63,271 nt of DNA from Fidelibacterota bacterium (lineage in GTDB: Bacteria; Fidelibacterota; Marinisomatia; SCGC-AAA003-L08; TS1B11), in contig CP070638.1 of assembly GCA_020354025.1 (NCBI GenBank), forward strand, positions 2,452,879-2,516,149. The letters run 5' to 3'. Positions 15,001 to 23,492 of this stretch are shown piece by piece. Made by a program: the position numbers and the translations under genes. How positions within the stretch are numbered: position 1 is the stretch's first letter; each line of letters starts with the position of its first letter. Under the pieces are notes generated by a model, which did no database searches, had not been told where the DNA came from, and saw only the letters and a list, made by a program, of their open reading frames with translations.

Positions 15001-17457
15001 TTATTCGTAGCGCAACACCTCCGCCGGATTGGTATTCGATACGCGGTAAGCCCGAACACCGACAATCAACCAGGCAAAGATCATCACAACGACAGCGATC
15101 CTCAGGAAGAAAAAGAGTGACAAAGAGATCCTGTCGGTGAAGAAGTTCAGGTAAGCGCCCATGGCAAAGTAGGCCAGTGGGGCGGCAAGGATTACGGCGA
15201 TAAGTACGGGTCGGGAAATCTGCAAGGTGAGCATCCGAATCAGGCTAGCCACACTGGCACCCAGGACTTTCCGCACACAAATCTCCTTGGTCCTCCCGTC
15301 GGTGAGAAAGACAGTCATGCCAAAGAGGCCGACGAAGGCCAGTGAAACACCAATAATGGAGAATATGACCAGTGCAGTGTTTATCCCCTTAAAGATCGTG
15401 AAAGTTTCATTGAATCCATCATCCAGGAATTCCCGCTCGATAGGATATTCGGGAAGTACACGATCCCAGACAGCATCGATCTGGCGGAGCGTGCTCGGCA
15501 AGTCCTCCGTAGTAACGCGGATCGAGGCGATTTGGGGCACTTCTTCAGGCATGATGAATGCAATGGGTCGTATCTGATGGTGAAAACCGAGAAAATTCAC
15601 ATTACTGGTAACACCCGCGATTCTATAGGTCACATCGGATGCATCATCACCAACCTCATAAAAAAACTGACCGACAGCATCTTCCGGCGATTCGTACCCA
15701 AAAGCAGTGACGGCTCTCATATTTACGACCACGCTCACTGTCGACTGAGCATATTCATTATCCTCATTCAAGCGATAGGCGTCCTCACCATACTCAATTG
15801 ATAAATGCCGACCAGCCAGGAGATCCAGATCGTAGGTTTCGGCGAAGTCCTCACCAATGCTTATAAGCTGCATATCGACTTTACGGCTTTCATCACCCGA
15901 AACGGGTGAAACCCGCACCAGCGACTGCCGTTGCTGGAATGGTACCTGGCTGCTGATAGTGACAAATTCAACAGCGGGGATAGCCTGCCATTCGGTGCGC
16001 AGGACATCATAGTGCGGCGCGATATTGGGGTTTGACATGCGGAATACATTTACAACATGATCCCGATGATAGGTGAACGCCCCGGATTGCAGTTTCCGGT
16101 TTTGAGCGAAGGTAATAATGACGGCTATGGCCAGTACAATAGACGACGTATATTGAACGACCAGCAGGATGTCTCGCATCACATTCCGCTTGCCGGCACG
16201 GCCGCTTTCACCCCGCAGGGCATCAGTAATCTTGGCCCTGGAAATAACCAGCGCGGGGTATCCCCCAGCGAACAATCCGGTCACCAGCATCAGCACCAGG
16301 AGACCACCCAGGGTCGCCGGACTACTGAAGAGTTGGAAAGCTATCGGCCGACCGATCTGTTGGCCGATGACCGGGACTATCAGTTTCACCAGCACCGCCG
16401 CGATTATCAATGCGAATAAGGCAATGGCAACACTTTCAACGAGAAACTGGTAGACAATCTGTCCCCGCGAAGCACCGATCGACTTGCGAAGACCCACTTC
16501 GCGCAGCCGGCTCATTCCACGGGCTGCCGCCAGGGTCATGTAGTTCAGGCAGGCAATCAGCAGGATTATCAGACCAAGGACCCGAATTGCCGCCATGGCG
16601 GGAATTCCGGTGGCTTCCCAGATCAAGAGGTTCATGTTCCGCAGAGGTCTCAGTCCGAAGCCGGAAGTGAGCTCCTTAATGTCGTCATTCAGGTATTTGT
16701 CATAAATCGTACGCAGGCGCTCTTCGAATTCCGGGGCGGTACCACCCTCTGGCAGCAGAACGTAGGTAAGGTTCTCTGATTTTAGACTCCTCCAGTTGCC
16801 CTGTAGATCGACATCATTGATACGGCTCAGGGCGCCGGTGGAGGCCACCATTTCGAACGAACCTTCCGCTGTGAACGAGCTCATAAAGTGACTGTTCGGG
16901 GGCAGGTCACGAAACACGCCGGTTACCTGGAGTTCATGTTTGGTCTCTACCGTTATCACTTCCCCAACAGGGTTAGCATCACCAAAATATTTTCCGGCCA
17001 TCGATTCTGAGAGTATTACTGAGGTTGGATTCTGCAAGGCATTGCTTGCATTGCCGTGGATAAACTCCAGGTCGAAGATGTCCAGGAAATCGGGATCCAC
17101 GAAGCGTAGCGACTCATAGAATTTCTTGTCACCCGATTTAACCAGCTGTTCCGTTCCAAATATTCGCGCGGATTTTTCGATTTCCGGGATATCGACAGGT
17201 AACAGTGGTTGGACCGCCGTGAAAACCGCGTCGCTGCTCTTTACGCCGACACCAGATTCCGGTGTGAAATGTATGTAAATGGTGTAGATGCGCTCTGATT
17301 TGGCGAAAAAGTTGTCAAAATTCTCTTCATACTCGGCGATGACCAGCACCAGGATAAAGACCGTTAAGCCGACTGCCAATCCGAGCACCTGAACAAACGT
17401 GGAGGATATCCTTTTTTTCAGGTTCCTCAGCGCTATGATCCAATAGTTATAAAACAT
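15001..17457 (-). CDS. FtsX/MacB-type ABC transporter permease, orphan
   Basis: This protein of 818 residues has an N-terminal membrane helix (MFYNYWIIALRNLKKR, then VLGLAVGLTVFILVLVIAEY) and a MacB-like periplasmic core. A first group of FtsX-type helices lies about residues 275-440, including ARGMSRLREVGLRKSIGASR. A second periplasmic region and a C-terminal FtsX block (about 675-818, with GRTKEICVRKVLGASVASL) follow. The duplicated layout is typical of the eight-helix permeases common in Bacteroidetes-like bacteria. The family exports peptides, lipoproteins or toxic compounds with an ATPase partner, but no ATPase gene adjoins this one. It ends with NPAEVLRYE, a common ending in this family. 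Confidence 0.9.
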   Translation of the reverse strand: MFYNYWIIALRNLKKRISSTFVQVLGLAVGLTVFILVLVIAEYEENFDNFFAKSERIYTIYIHFTPESGVGVKSSDAVFTAVQPLLPVDIPEIEKSARIFGTEQLVKSGDKKFYESLRFVDPDFLDIFDLEFIHGNASNALQNPTSVILSESMAGKYFGDANPVGEVITVETKHELQVTGVFRDLPPNSHFMSSFTAEGSFEMVASTGALSRINDVDLQGNWRSLKSENLTYVLLPEGGTAPEFEERLRTIYDKYLNDDIKELTSGFGLRPLRNMNLLIWEATGIPAMAAIRVLGLIILLIACLNYMTLAAARGMSRLREVGLRKSIGASRGQIVYQFLVESVAIALFALIIAAVLVKLIVPVIGQQIGRPIAFQLFSSPATLGGLLVLMLVTGLFAGGYPALVISRAKITDALRGESGRAGKRNVMRDILLVVQYTSSIVLAIAVIITFAQNRKLQSGAFTYHRDHVVNVFRMSNPNIAPHYDVLRTEWQAIPAVEFVTISSQVPFQQRQSLVRVSPVSGDESRKVDMQLISIGEDFAETYDLDLLAGRHLSIEYGEDAYRLNEDNEYAQSTVSVVVNMRAVTAFGYESPEDAVGQFFYEVGDDASDVTYRIAGVTSNVNFLGFHHQIRPIAFIMPEEVPQIASIRVTTEDLPSTLRQIDAVWDRVLPEYPIEREFLDDGFNETFTIFKGINTALVIFSIIGVSLAFVGLFGMTVFLTDGRTKEICVRKVLGASVASLIRMLTLQISRPVLIAVILAAPLAYFAMGAYLNFFTDRISLSLFFFLRIAVVVMIFAWLIVGVRAYRVSNTNPAEVLRYE

Positions 17458-17882
17458 GTCAAATTTCTCACAGAACGTGAATTACTAATGCTGGCACATG
17501 ACCATCAGCTGTGCCGCCGTGAGCAGATTGCGTGGAATGACTACTGCTCAGCTGCAATCCTATTTTTTTTTAGACCAGGCTAAGGGCGGTGTGGTTGTCA
17601 ATGCTGCAAATATTAATCGATTGTCAGCATGCAGATAAGGGTACTCCTGTCCGTCCTTCCCCTCACCTTAAGAGCCTGCCCCGTCCGCAGGCAAGCCGCA
17701 GCCCTAGTCCCGTCCTGAATCCCGCCAACGGCGGGGCCGAAGGCGGGGGCGAAGCCCCGTCTGGAGACGGGGCGGGGCGGGGCGGGGAGTTGCTGCACCT
17801 GGAACTTTTCGCCTCCCCACTAGTCTAATCCGCAATAACTCATCACAATTCACTGGTACAATCAACCAAAAAGAGGAACAAG
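17458..17882. other. Intergenic region with dense GC-rich repeats
   Basis: This is a 425-base gap between divergent genes. Bases about 17675-17790 hold several overlapping copies of the dispersed palindromic family (CCCGTCC, CCCGCCAACGGCGGGG, CCGAAGGCGGGGG, CCCCGTCTGGAGACGGGG), the densest cluster in the window. A T-run at about 17565-17573 follows a weak TGAGCAG/CTGCTCA stem. I see no gene in it. Confidence 0.6.
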
Positions 17883-18248
17883 ATGGACCTGAAAGATAAG
17901 CTGGACCTCCTGTGGAAGTACCTCCTCCTGGCCGTTATACTGACCTTTGTTATTCTGCTGTTCGTGTGCCGCGCTGGACATTGCGATCGCTCCACCCACG
18001 TCTGCCTCGGCAAGCCGCATGCGGGTATGGCCTTCATGGGCAAGGGCTGTATGGGCATGGGTCACGGCAAAGATATCAAGGTGGAAAAGAAAGTCACCAA
18101 TGGCGATACCACCGTGGTCGTCTGGGTGGATGGCAAGCAGGTTGACAACCCCGAGGAATACCTGAAGCAGATCAAGCACGGGTGCGCGTCGGGCGAGCAT
18201 ATGGAATATATCATGCAAGGCCACCACGGCAAGCAGGACAAGGATTAG
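17883..18248 (+). CDS. Small single-pass membrane protein with Met/His/Cys-rich segment
   Basis: The product has 121 residues. An N-terminal membrane helix (LLLAVILTFVILLFVC) follows a short charged start. After it comes a segment dense in Cys, His and Met (CRAGHCDRSTHVC, then HAGMAFMGKGCMGMGHG), a composition suited to binding soft metals such as Cu(I). The C-terminal part is hydrophilic, with VVVWVDGKQVDNPEEYLKQI and a His-containing end. A GAGGA site precedes the ATG. No family is recognised; metal binding is inferred from composition only. Confidence 0.7.
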   Translation: MDLKDKLDLLWKYLLLAVILTFVILLFVCRAGHCDRSTHVCLGKPHAGMAFMGKGCMGMGHGKDIKVEKKVTNGDTTVVVWVDGKQVDNPEEYLKQIKHGCASGEHMEYIMQGHHGKQDKD

Positions 18249-18280
18249 GACCGCCCGCTATTACGCCCAGCCGAAGCCTT

Positions 18281-18313
18281 AGTCCCGTCCTGAACCCCTG
18301 CCGAAGGCGGCAA
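18281..18313. repeat. Dispersed GC-rich repeat, downstream of the island
   Basis: AGTCCCGTCCTGAACCCC and the following TGCCGAAGGCGGCA form a copy of the palindromic family. It lies immediately outside the 3' end of the AT-rich island. Confidence 0.6.
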
Positions 18314-18334
18314 GGTCACTATTCTGGAATAATA

Positions 18335-19402
18335 TTAAATACCACCTAATCTACCTGAAATTACGTTTATCCTTTCCCTTAGCTCCTTCCTGAATTTTTC
18401 CGGTTCTTCCTTGAAATTATAAAAAGTGTATCGAAGTGGAGAAGTATCAAATGGTATTATTGGCTTACCCTCCTTGTCTAAGTCAGTTGCTGAGTTGATA
18501 GTTACAAGAATTTGTTTTTCCTTAGCAAGAGCATATCCAAGCTCATAATAGCAGTTTGGACGATGGTGAGTTAAGTCAGCGATGATGAATTTACAATTCT
18601 CTATGTAATCGTATATATCCTGATGAATACTCCTAAGCGGTTCTTCCTCTTCCTGAAAAATTAGCTTTAATCCGAATTCATCCTCCACAATCGGTCGATA
18701 TACATTATTTGTAAGGGAGAGGATATCGCTCTGGCATGCAGCAATCAGGAAAACGCTATTACTGAATCTTAAATAAGTCTTCTCAAATTCAACCTGGCCT
18801 CGCTCTGTCAGAGAACGGATTTTAGGATGCACTGGATGTATTTCAATAATACCAGCTGTTTCATAGTATGTTAATGCATTGCTTATTGCATGATCACTAT
18901 AGTGACATATCTCCATTAATTTCCCAACATCGAAACTCCCTCCTTGACTTGAGAGAACGTAGGCGCTTTCAAGTGCTATCCTCCTAGCAATCTGATTTTC
19001 CTTTATAACTGAGGATAAATCCTTAGAATAAATCCACACTCCACTCTTACTTGATATGCTGATTGTACCTTTGATTCTGGGATCTATGCCATCGCGGTAT
19101 AGCTTGAACGTCTGAGATTCATCGCACGGTAGATGACCTTGTAATATCATATCATAAATAATAGATAGACATGCATGTTCCGAATTCTTATGCAATAGAT
19201 CCGCATCATGTGGATCTTGGCCTAAAGGCTTTACATATTGTTCGGTAATCTCCACATAGTGAACAACTGAAAGCGCCTCAGAATCGGTAAGTGAGAAGTC
19301 ATACCTATAAAGTTTTCGGCTTGAATCTGGAAATAAAGCAGATTGTTCGACTAATAGTTTTAATCCATCATTTGACCGATATCTATATTTGCTAGCCGCC
19401 AT
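18335..19402 (-). CDS. Winged-helix protein with C-terminal deoxyribosyltransferase/TIR-like domain
   Basis: The product has 355 residues. The N-terminal ~125 residues are unrecognised. Residues about 140-215 look like a winged helix (FDVGKLMEICHYSDHAISNA, then a wing and RSLTERGQVEFEK). Residues about 220-345 have the fold pattern of nucleoside 2-deoxyribosyltransferase-like or TIR-like domains: NSVFLIAACQSD, a helix with YIENCKFIIADLTHHRPNCY, then YELGYALAKEKQILVTI and IPFDTSPLRYTFY. Such domains act as sensors or NAD/nucleotide hydrolases in anti-phage systems. It lies 243 bases downstream of the ParA-like gene, with a dispersed GC repeat between, so it may be separately transcribed. The function is inferred. 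Confidence 0.65.
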   Translation of the reverse strand: MAASKYRYRSNDGLKLLVEQSALFPDSSRKLYRYDFSLTDSEALSVVHYVEITEQYVKPLGQDPHDADLLHKNSEHACLSIIYDMILQGHLPCDESQTFKLYRDGIDPRIKGTISISSKSGVWIYSKDLSSVIKENQIARRIALESAYVLSSQGGSFDVGKLMEICHYSDHAISNALTYYETAGIIEIHPVHPKIRSLTERGQVEFEKTYLRFSNSVFLIAACQSDILSLTNNVYRPIVEDEFGLKLIFQEEEEPLRSIHQDIYDYIENCKFIIADLTHHRPNCYYELGYALAKEKQILVTINSATDLDKEGKPIIPFDTSPLRYTFYNFKEEPEKFRKELRERINVISGRLGGI

Positions 19403-19521
19403 AACTGTTTTTACTCCATTTTGATGCGAGTTTTTTTATTTGACGGAATGACATGCAAATTGCTAATACTTTACTTTTGATCTTCCCTTATTAATAACCT
19501 GTTGCATCAACTCGGTGTAAT

Positions 19522-19545
19522 CCCCAGCCCCTCCCGAAGGCGGGG
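19522..19545. repeat. Dispersed GC-rich repeat inside the island
   Basis: CCCCAGCCCCTCCCGAAGG followed by CGGGG lies between two AT-rich genes, so its composition stands out. It belongs to the same family as 18281-18313. Confidence 0.55.
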
Positions 19546-19645
19546 TGTCCTCCCTTCTTCTACCATGGACTTCGTTCGTCCTATTATAGGTCGCGGCTAG
19601 CTTTGAGAGGCACCCAGGTTTATTAGCGTGTAAAATACTTTTTGT

Positions 19646-20695
19646 TCATCTACTATTCTTTCTTTCACTGAACTCCTTATCAGAACCCATTACAAAACTT
19701 CTAATAAACGGCACAAACAATAATCCGACAGCATATATAAGTAGCAGGTCAAGCCAATGAATACCTCCTCTTATCATTATTCTATCAACAATAAAGTATG
19801 CGGTGATGAACAGCGCACCAGTGGCAATCAGCATCCGATCGATACGACTGGCGAAAGTAGAAGATTTAACTGGCCAAATCCTAGATTCGGGGAATCGCTT
19901 GAGATCAATAACCGTTGGAATTTCCTCTCGGTGAGCTAGCTTATTCCACGCCTCAGAAATTCCATACGCATATCTCGTTGAGTTCGCTTCATTCCAAAAC
20001 TCTGGTTTCCCAAAAGATTCAAACAAATCTACATCAAACGGTATCTTCCCAACAATGTCATAGTCGGCCCTGATTTCCTCCATACTCTCTCTATAGTCTC
20101 TTAGAGTTTTAACGTATCTGACCTTGTTCATAATAGTGTATACCTTTGCAGTATTTGAATCACGCAGATGCCTAAGAAGATTATCGTTTGTGCTCCGGGC
20201 AACTGGATCAGCTTCAGACACTGAAAGGGATAGATCTGAAAGTTCACAACAACGTATTATCATATCATCAATTCCTGCTCTATTATCGATAATAACGAAA
20301 TCATATTTCATATCCCTTAAACTAGTAAACAGCTCTTTTGTCCTTTCTTTACTGCTTCCGGTAGTATCCATGTATTCAAGATGCTCTTCGATCTTGGAGA
20401 CAGCAGGTATCAGATCCACCTCGAAGAAGCGTTCTCTTGCGAATTCCATGCTTTTTGATTCCCCACGCGTGAGTCCGAAGAAATCTGCAATTGTTTGTTT
20501 ATCAGTAATTCTCCGTCTTTCCTTTTTATATAGATAAAAGAAGTGAGTTAAGCCCCTAACAAAAGGATCGAGGTCAACGAGAAGAATGGACGAGCCTTCC
20601 TGCGCAAGAATTCTACCAAGAATTGCTACAAGCAAAGACTTTCCGGTTCCACCCTTGCCACTAACTACATTAATCAATACAGGTTTCTTTTTCAT
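19646..20695 (-). CDS. ParA/MinD-type ATPase with C-terminal membrane anchor
   Basis: The product has 349 residues. It begins with a deviant Walker A motif (INVVSGKGGTGKS, with the signature Lys before GG), then ILLVDLDPFVRG and a Walker B-like DFVIIDNRAGIDD. These mark the ParA/MinD/Mrp group of SIMIBI ATPases. After the ATPase core, residues about 280-335 form two hydrophobic helices (MLIATGALFITAYFIV and LLLIYAVGLLFVPFI), so it is anchored in the inner membrane. That is unusual, because MinD uses an amphipathic tail and ParA is soluble. It overlaps by four bases the small membrane protein gene before it, implying cotranslation. It does not adjoin parB, minC/E or partition sites. The context points to defence. 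Confidence 0.85.
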   Translation of the reverse strand: MKKKPVLINVVSGKGGTGKSLLVAILGRILAQEGSSILLVDLDPFVRGLTHFFYLYKKERRRITDKQTIADFFGLTRGESKSMEFARERFFEVDLIPAVSKIEEHLEYMDTTGSSKERTKELFTSLRDMKYDFVIIDNRAGIDDMIIRCCELSDLSLSVSEADPVARSTNDNLLRHLRDSNTAKVYTIMNKVRYVKTLRDYRESMEEIRADYDIVGKIPFDVDLFESFGKPEFWNEANSTRYAYGISEAWNKLAHREEIPTVIDLKRFPESRIWPVKSSTFASRIDRMLIATGALFITAYFIVDRIMIRGGIHWLDLLLIYAVGLLFVPFIRSFVMGSDKEFSERKNSR

Positions 20696-21042
20696 TTGAA
20701 CGCCTTCACAATTAATCCTATGAAAGTTAGGGAAGCGAGGATCAATGCTGATGGTAATGAAGAAGCAGCTAGGTCTTCAACTGAAGTTACTAGTTTATTA
20801 AACACGATAAAATGGTGGACGAGGATTACAATTGCACACGGGAGGAATCCCATAGCAAGTCTGAACCAAAACGATTCAGTGTTTCTTCTTTGTTTCGAAA
20901 ATCTGGTGTTTGTACCAATAACAAGATATGTAACTGCAATACCACACAGCCACATGAAAAACAGGCTGACTGCAATAACGGGTTGAGCAAGAAGAATTTC
21001 GAGTCCTTTTTGCTTCAATTCTTTTTCTGCTATGCATGCCAT
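20692..21042 (-). CDS. Small membrane protein, three predicted helices
   Basis: The product has 116 residues. Three hydrophobic segments are seen: QPVIAVSLFFMWLCGIAVTY, FRLAMGFLPCAIVILVHHFI and SALILASLTFIGLIVKAF. A purine-rich site (AAGGAAAGGA) precedes the ATG. Its stop overlaps the start of the ParA-like ATPase gene, so the two products are probably made together and may form a membrane complex. No family is recognised. Confidence 0.75.
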   Translation of the reverse strand: MACIAEKELKQKGLEILLAQPVIAVSLFFMWLCGIAVTYLVIGTNTRFSKQRRNTESFWFRLAMGFLPCAIVILVHHFIVFNKLVTSVEDLAASSLPSALILASLTFIGLIVKAFK

Positions 21043-21215
21043 ATTTCAATTCCTTTCCTTGAAAAACTGAATGCTATGCCTTGCCGTAGGTTACTCCCTT
21101 AATATTTTTCTATTCCTCTATTCCAGTTATTGCTTAATGTGTTTTCTCGCCACGTGTGTTCCTTTTAAACTTCATCCCCTATGGCCAGGAGACAATAGCC
21201 TCATCTCGTCCTTCT

Positions 21216-22478
21216 TTATATCCCCTCCCAAATTCTATCTTGAATACCCCTTCTAGCGCCAACACAATGAACATGTATCCTATCCTTAATATACTTGCGA
21301 CATTCTCGTATAAATTTAATTCTGTTAGGATCAGATCCTTCTCGTGTGATCACAATCATCTGCCGCTCTACGTTGGCATTCAACCATCGTTTCAGCACTT
21401 CATTTATATGTTCATCTCGGAAGGAGTACCCTATTGTCACCAGTAGTATACAATTCTCAATCCTTCGTCCAAAGGCTCTAAATAACTCGATGAAAGGTCC
21501 TTGAGCTGTTAGCTTATTTCCACTGCCAAATACAACAGCAGGTCTATAGCGATAACCTTTTCTAATATCTTCAATCTTTGCTCTCTGAATAATGTCATGT
21601 GGTATCTTATTTCTAGTTCTTTGATTTTGTTGAAGGTCCCAATCAACAGAGCCGTGTAGCTTTAGTAGCTCTATTCCATTTTTAGGTGGATCAATTACTC
21701 CAACCTGTGACCATGATGTGAGACCTGTTGCTACCTTAATGTCCATTTTTTCAGCGCATAGCTCTATTACATTGTCGTAATTCAAGCTAGCAATTGTAAC
21801 TACGTCACCTTGCTCCAAGGTTATTAGTGGCTCAATATATTTGATCTTTTGTTCATCCTCTATCCATACCATCTCAACACGAAGGCGTAGCATTGTATCT
21901 GCAGTATGTGAAAACGCTTCAGTTTTTCCCCTAAATGCTTCTTTTATCGAATTAAATATATTTTCAATCAGTTTCTCGAGGCTATGCTTGGCATGGAAAA
22001 TGTGAACTGATTGGCGCCGGCTAAAAGATCCTCCAAAGCCAGAGTTTTTATCTGTATCTATATCCCTGATTAAATTTTCTACCAGTTCCTTAAAGTCACT
22101 TTCTAACCGCCAACTATCTAATGAAATCTCATCTGATTTTTCTATCTCTTCAATCGTGGGAGACCAAGTCCCAACAAATGGCGCAATATCAAGTTCATTA
22201 CGATCTGCCAGCATCTCTACTGCAGAGAATAAGTCCTCAATGTTAATTCCAGCAAATGGGTCCCCTCCTTTCACCCCTCTTCTAAATTGCATACCTCCTA
22301 TTACGTACTTCAGTACCTTTTCTTCAAGTTCATATCTATAGCTTTCTTGGATTTTTTTCAATATAGTTTTTGTCATATCATTCGTCGTCGGAATGCCCGC
22401 ATCTACTGATGAACCTGCGCCTAATAGAAATACCGGTTTATCACCCATTTTTCGCTCAGCAGTTTCGAAATCTTTCAT
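21216..22478 (-). CDS. SIR2-like NADase domain protein
   Basis: The product is 420 residues if the ATG at 22478 is used (22448 and 22520 are alternatives; none has a strong ribosome site). SIR2 motifs are clear: FLLGAGSSVDAGIPTTNDMT (NAD loop), SLNYDNVIE, LLKLHGSVDW and a terminal TIGYSFRDEHIN. SIR2-like proteins of this large type (SIR2_2 group) mostly serve in anti-phage systems, where they deplete NAD+ and cause abortive infection. No zinc-binding CxxC pair is seen, as expected for this non-deacetylase group. It overlaps the 3' end of the HNH gene slightly, which suggests coupling. A 173-base gap separates it from the small membrane protein gene that follows. Confidence 0.85.
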   Translation of the reverse strand: MKDFETAERKMGDKPVFLLGAGSSVDAGIPTTNDMTKTILKKIQESYRYELEEKVLKYVIGGMQFRRGVKGGDPFAGINIEDLFSAVEMLADRNELDIAPFVGTWSPTIEEIEKSDEISLDSWRLESDFKELVENLIRDIDTDKNSGFGGSFSRRQSVHIFHAKHSLEKLIENIFNSIKEAFRGKTEAFSHTADTMLRLRVEMVWIEDEQKIKYIEPLITLEQGDVVTIASLNYDNVIELCAEKMDIKVATGLTSWSQVGVIDPPKNGIELLKLHGSVDWDLQQNQRTRNKIPHDIIQRAKIEDIRKGYRYRPAVVFGSGNKLTAQGPFIELFRAFGRRIENCILLVTIGYSFRDEHINEVLKRWLNANVERQMIVITREGSDPNRIKFIRECRKYIKDRIHVHCVGARRGIQDRIWEGI

Positions 22479-23349
22479 ACCTTGCACCAAGAAGCTCCCT
22501 ATCCGGCCACCATTCTTCATTCTTCGGCAAGGTCAGTCTTGAATGATGCATCCCCTGTAGACCATGCAGCAGCATGGGGCCGTCATATTCGTGTAACACG
22601 TCTTCTCTCACCTCAATTATATAATCCGGCGTGATTCCCAGTATAAAACTGTCAAACGCTGCGTGGTGTAACTTGCACAGGGCGATACCGTTATCAACAG
22701 TAGACCTGCTGTCCGGTTCCCGGTCGGCAATAATATGCGCTGCATCCAGCAGTTCTAGGTGCCGAAGGCGACACAGGGCACACTGGGATTGATATGCTGC
22801 CAGTACTCTTTCCCTGAAACTCCTCTGGTGCAATCTGGTCCTTACCGTAGTTGTCAGATACGCCCTTCGTGCTACAGTATCTTCGCTCACTTTGTCCGCT
22901 TCTCGTTGGTCAAGGACTGACAAGTCGTCCAAGGCCACCTTGAATGTCAAGCTTACCGGATCGTCCCCAATAATAAATACTGGCCATACAGCCAGATACT
23001 TACCAGGTAGAATACTATGAAGATAAATGAGGGGTGTGTTTGTACGAAGGGCCTCTCTCAATCCCACATTGTCCCGATGAGAGATATCAGTCCCCCGATA
23101 CCTGTAATGGAGGAAACCATCGTTTCCGAATTGGTCATCGTAAGGACCCTTGGTCGTGCTGGTGATGGAAAGCGGCAGATCAAGCAATTTGGGTTTAAAG
23201 ATTCCCTGCGGTGCGACGAGGGGTATGCGGTTGCCCTGAAATTCAAATCCTTTTCTCAACAACTCCCGTGGTAACACGTCACCATGAACACCTACCTGCT
23301 CACTGAACCATTCAAAGGCAGCCAGGCGGATTTCTAGGTCAGTGTTCAT
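22456..23349 (-). CDS. HNH endonuclease (restriction-like)
   Basis: The product has 297 residues. The C-terminal HNH module is clear: CALCRLRHLELLDAAHI, then DNGIALCKLHHAAFD, with metal-binding His and Cys. The upstream arm RRAYLTTTVRTRLHQRSFRE is typical of HNH_2-type nucleases. The N-terminal ~170 residues are unassigned and may recognise DNA. Proteins of this layout are often annotated as putative restriction endonucleases and found in defence islands. No methyltransferase gene adjoins it, so a modification-dependent enzyme is possible. Its base composition is less AT-rich than the four genes that follow, so it may have a different history. Confidence 0.8.
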   Translation of the reverse strand: MNTDLEIRLAAFEWFSEQVGVHGDVLPRELLRKGFEFQGNRIPLVAPQGIFKPKLLDLPLSITSTTKGPYDDQFGNDGFLHYRYRGTDISHRDNVGLREALRTNTPLIYLHSILPGKYLAVWPVFIIGDDPVSLTFKVALDDLSVLDQREADKVSEDTVARRAYLTTTVRTRLHQRSFRERVLAAYQSQCALCRLRHLELLDAAHIIADREPDSRSTVDNGIALCKLHHAAFDSFILGITPDYIIEVREDVLHEYDGPMLLHGLQGMHHSRLTLPKNEEWWPDRELLGARYERFRNC

Positions 23350-23492
23350 AGCTAATTATAATTTCAGCCAGAATGTACGCTGATTTACGACATTATATTA
23401 CTATAATATAGTGCGATTTGTGGCGTCCTTGGTGGTTTTTATGTTTCCTTATCTCCTCGTCCTCTACGTTTCCTTTCCTCTTGGCTGACGGA

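Larger units (their letters stand above)
18335..23349 (-). other. Candidate defence island (five genes)
   Basis: All five genes are on the minus strand, in the order of transcription HNH nuclease, SIR2-like, small membrane protein, ParA-like membrane ATPase, winged-helix/nucleotide-binding protein. The DNA from about 18.3 to 22.5 kb is clearly AT-richer than both flanks, which suggests horizontal transfer. Copies of the dispersed GC repeat lie at 18281-18313 and at 19522-19545. No integrase, transposase or tRNA attachment site was recognised. Confidence 0.6.

Noticed and set aside
17518-17573. Terminator (TGAGCAG/CTGCTCA stem and T-run)
   Set aside because: The loop is long, the stem is weak, and no plus-strand gene ends upstream of it.
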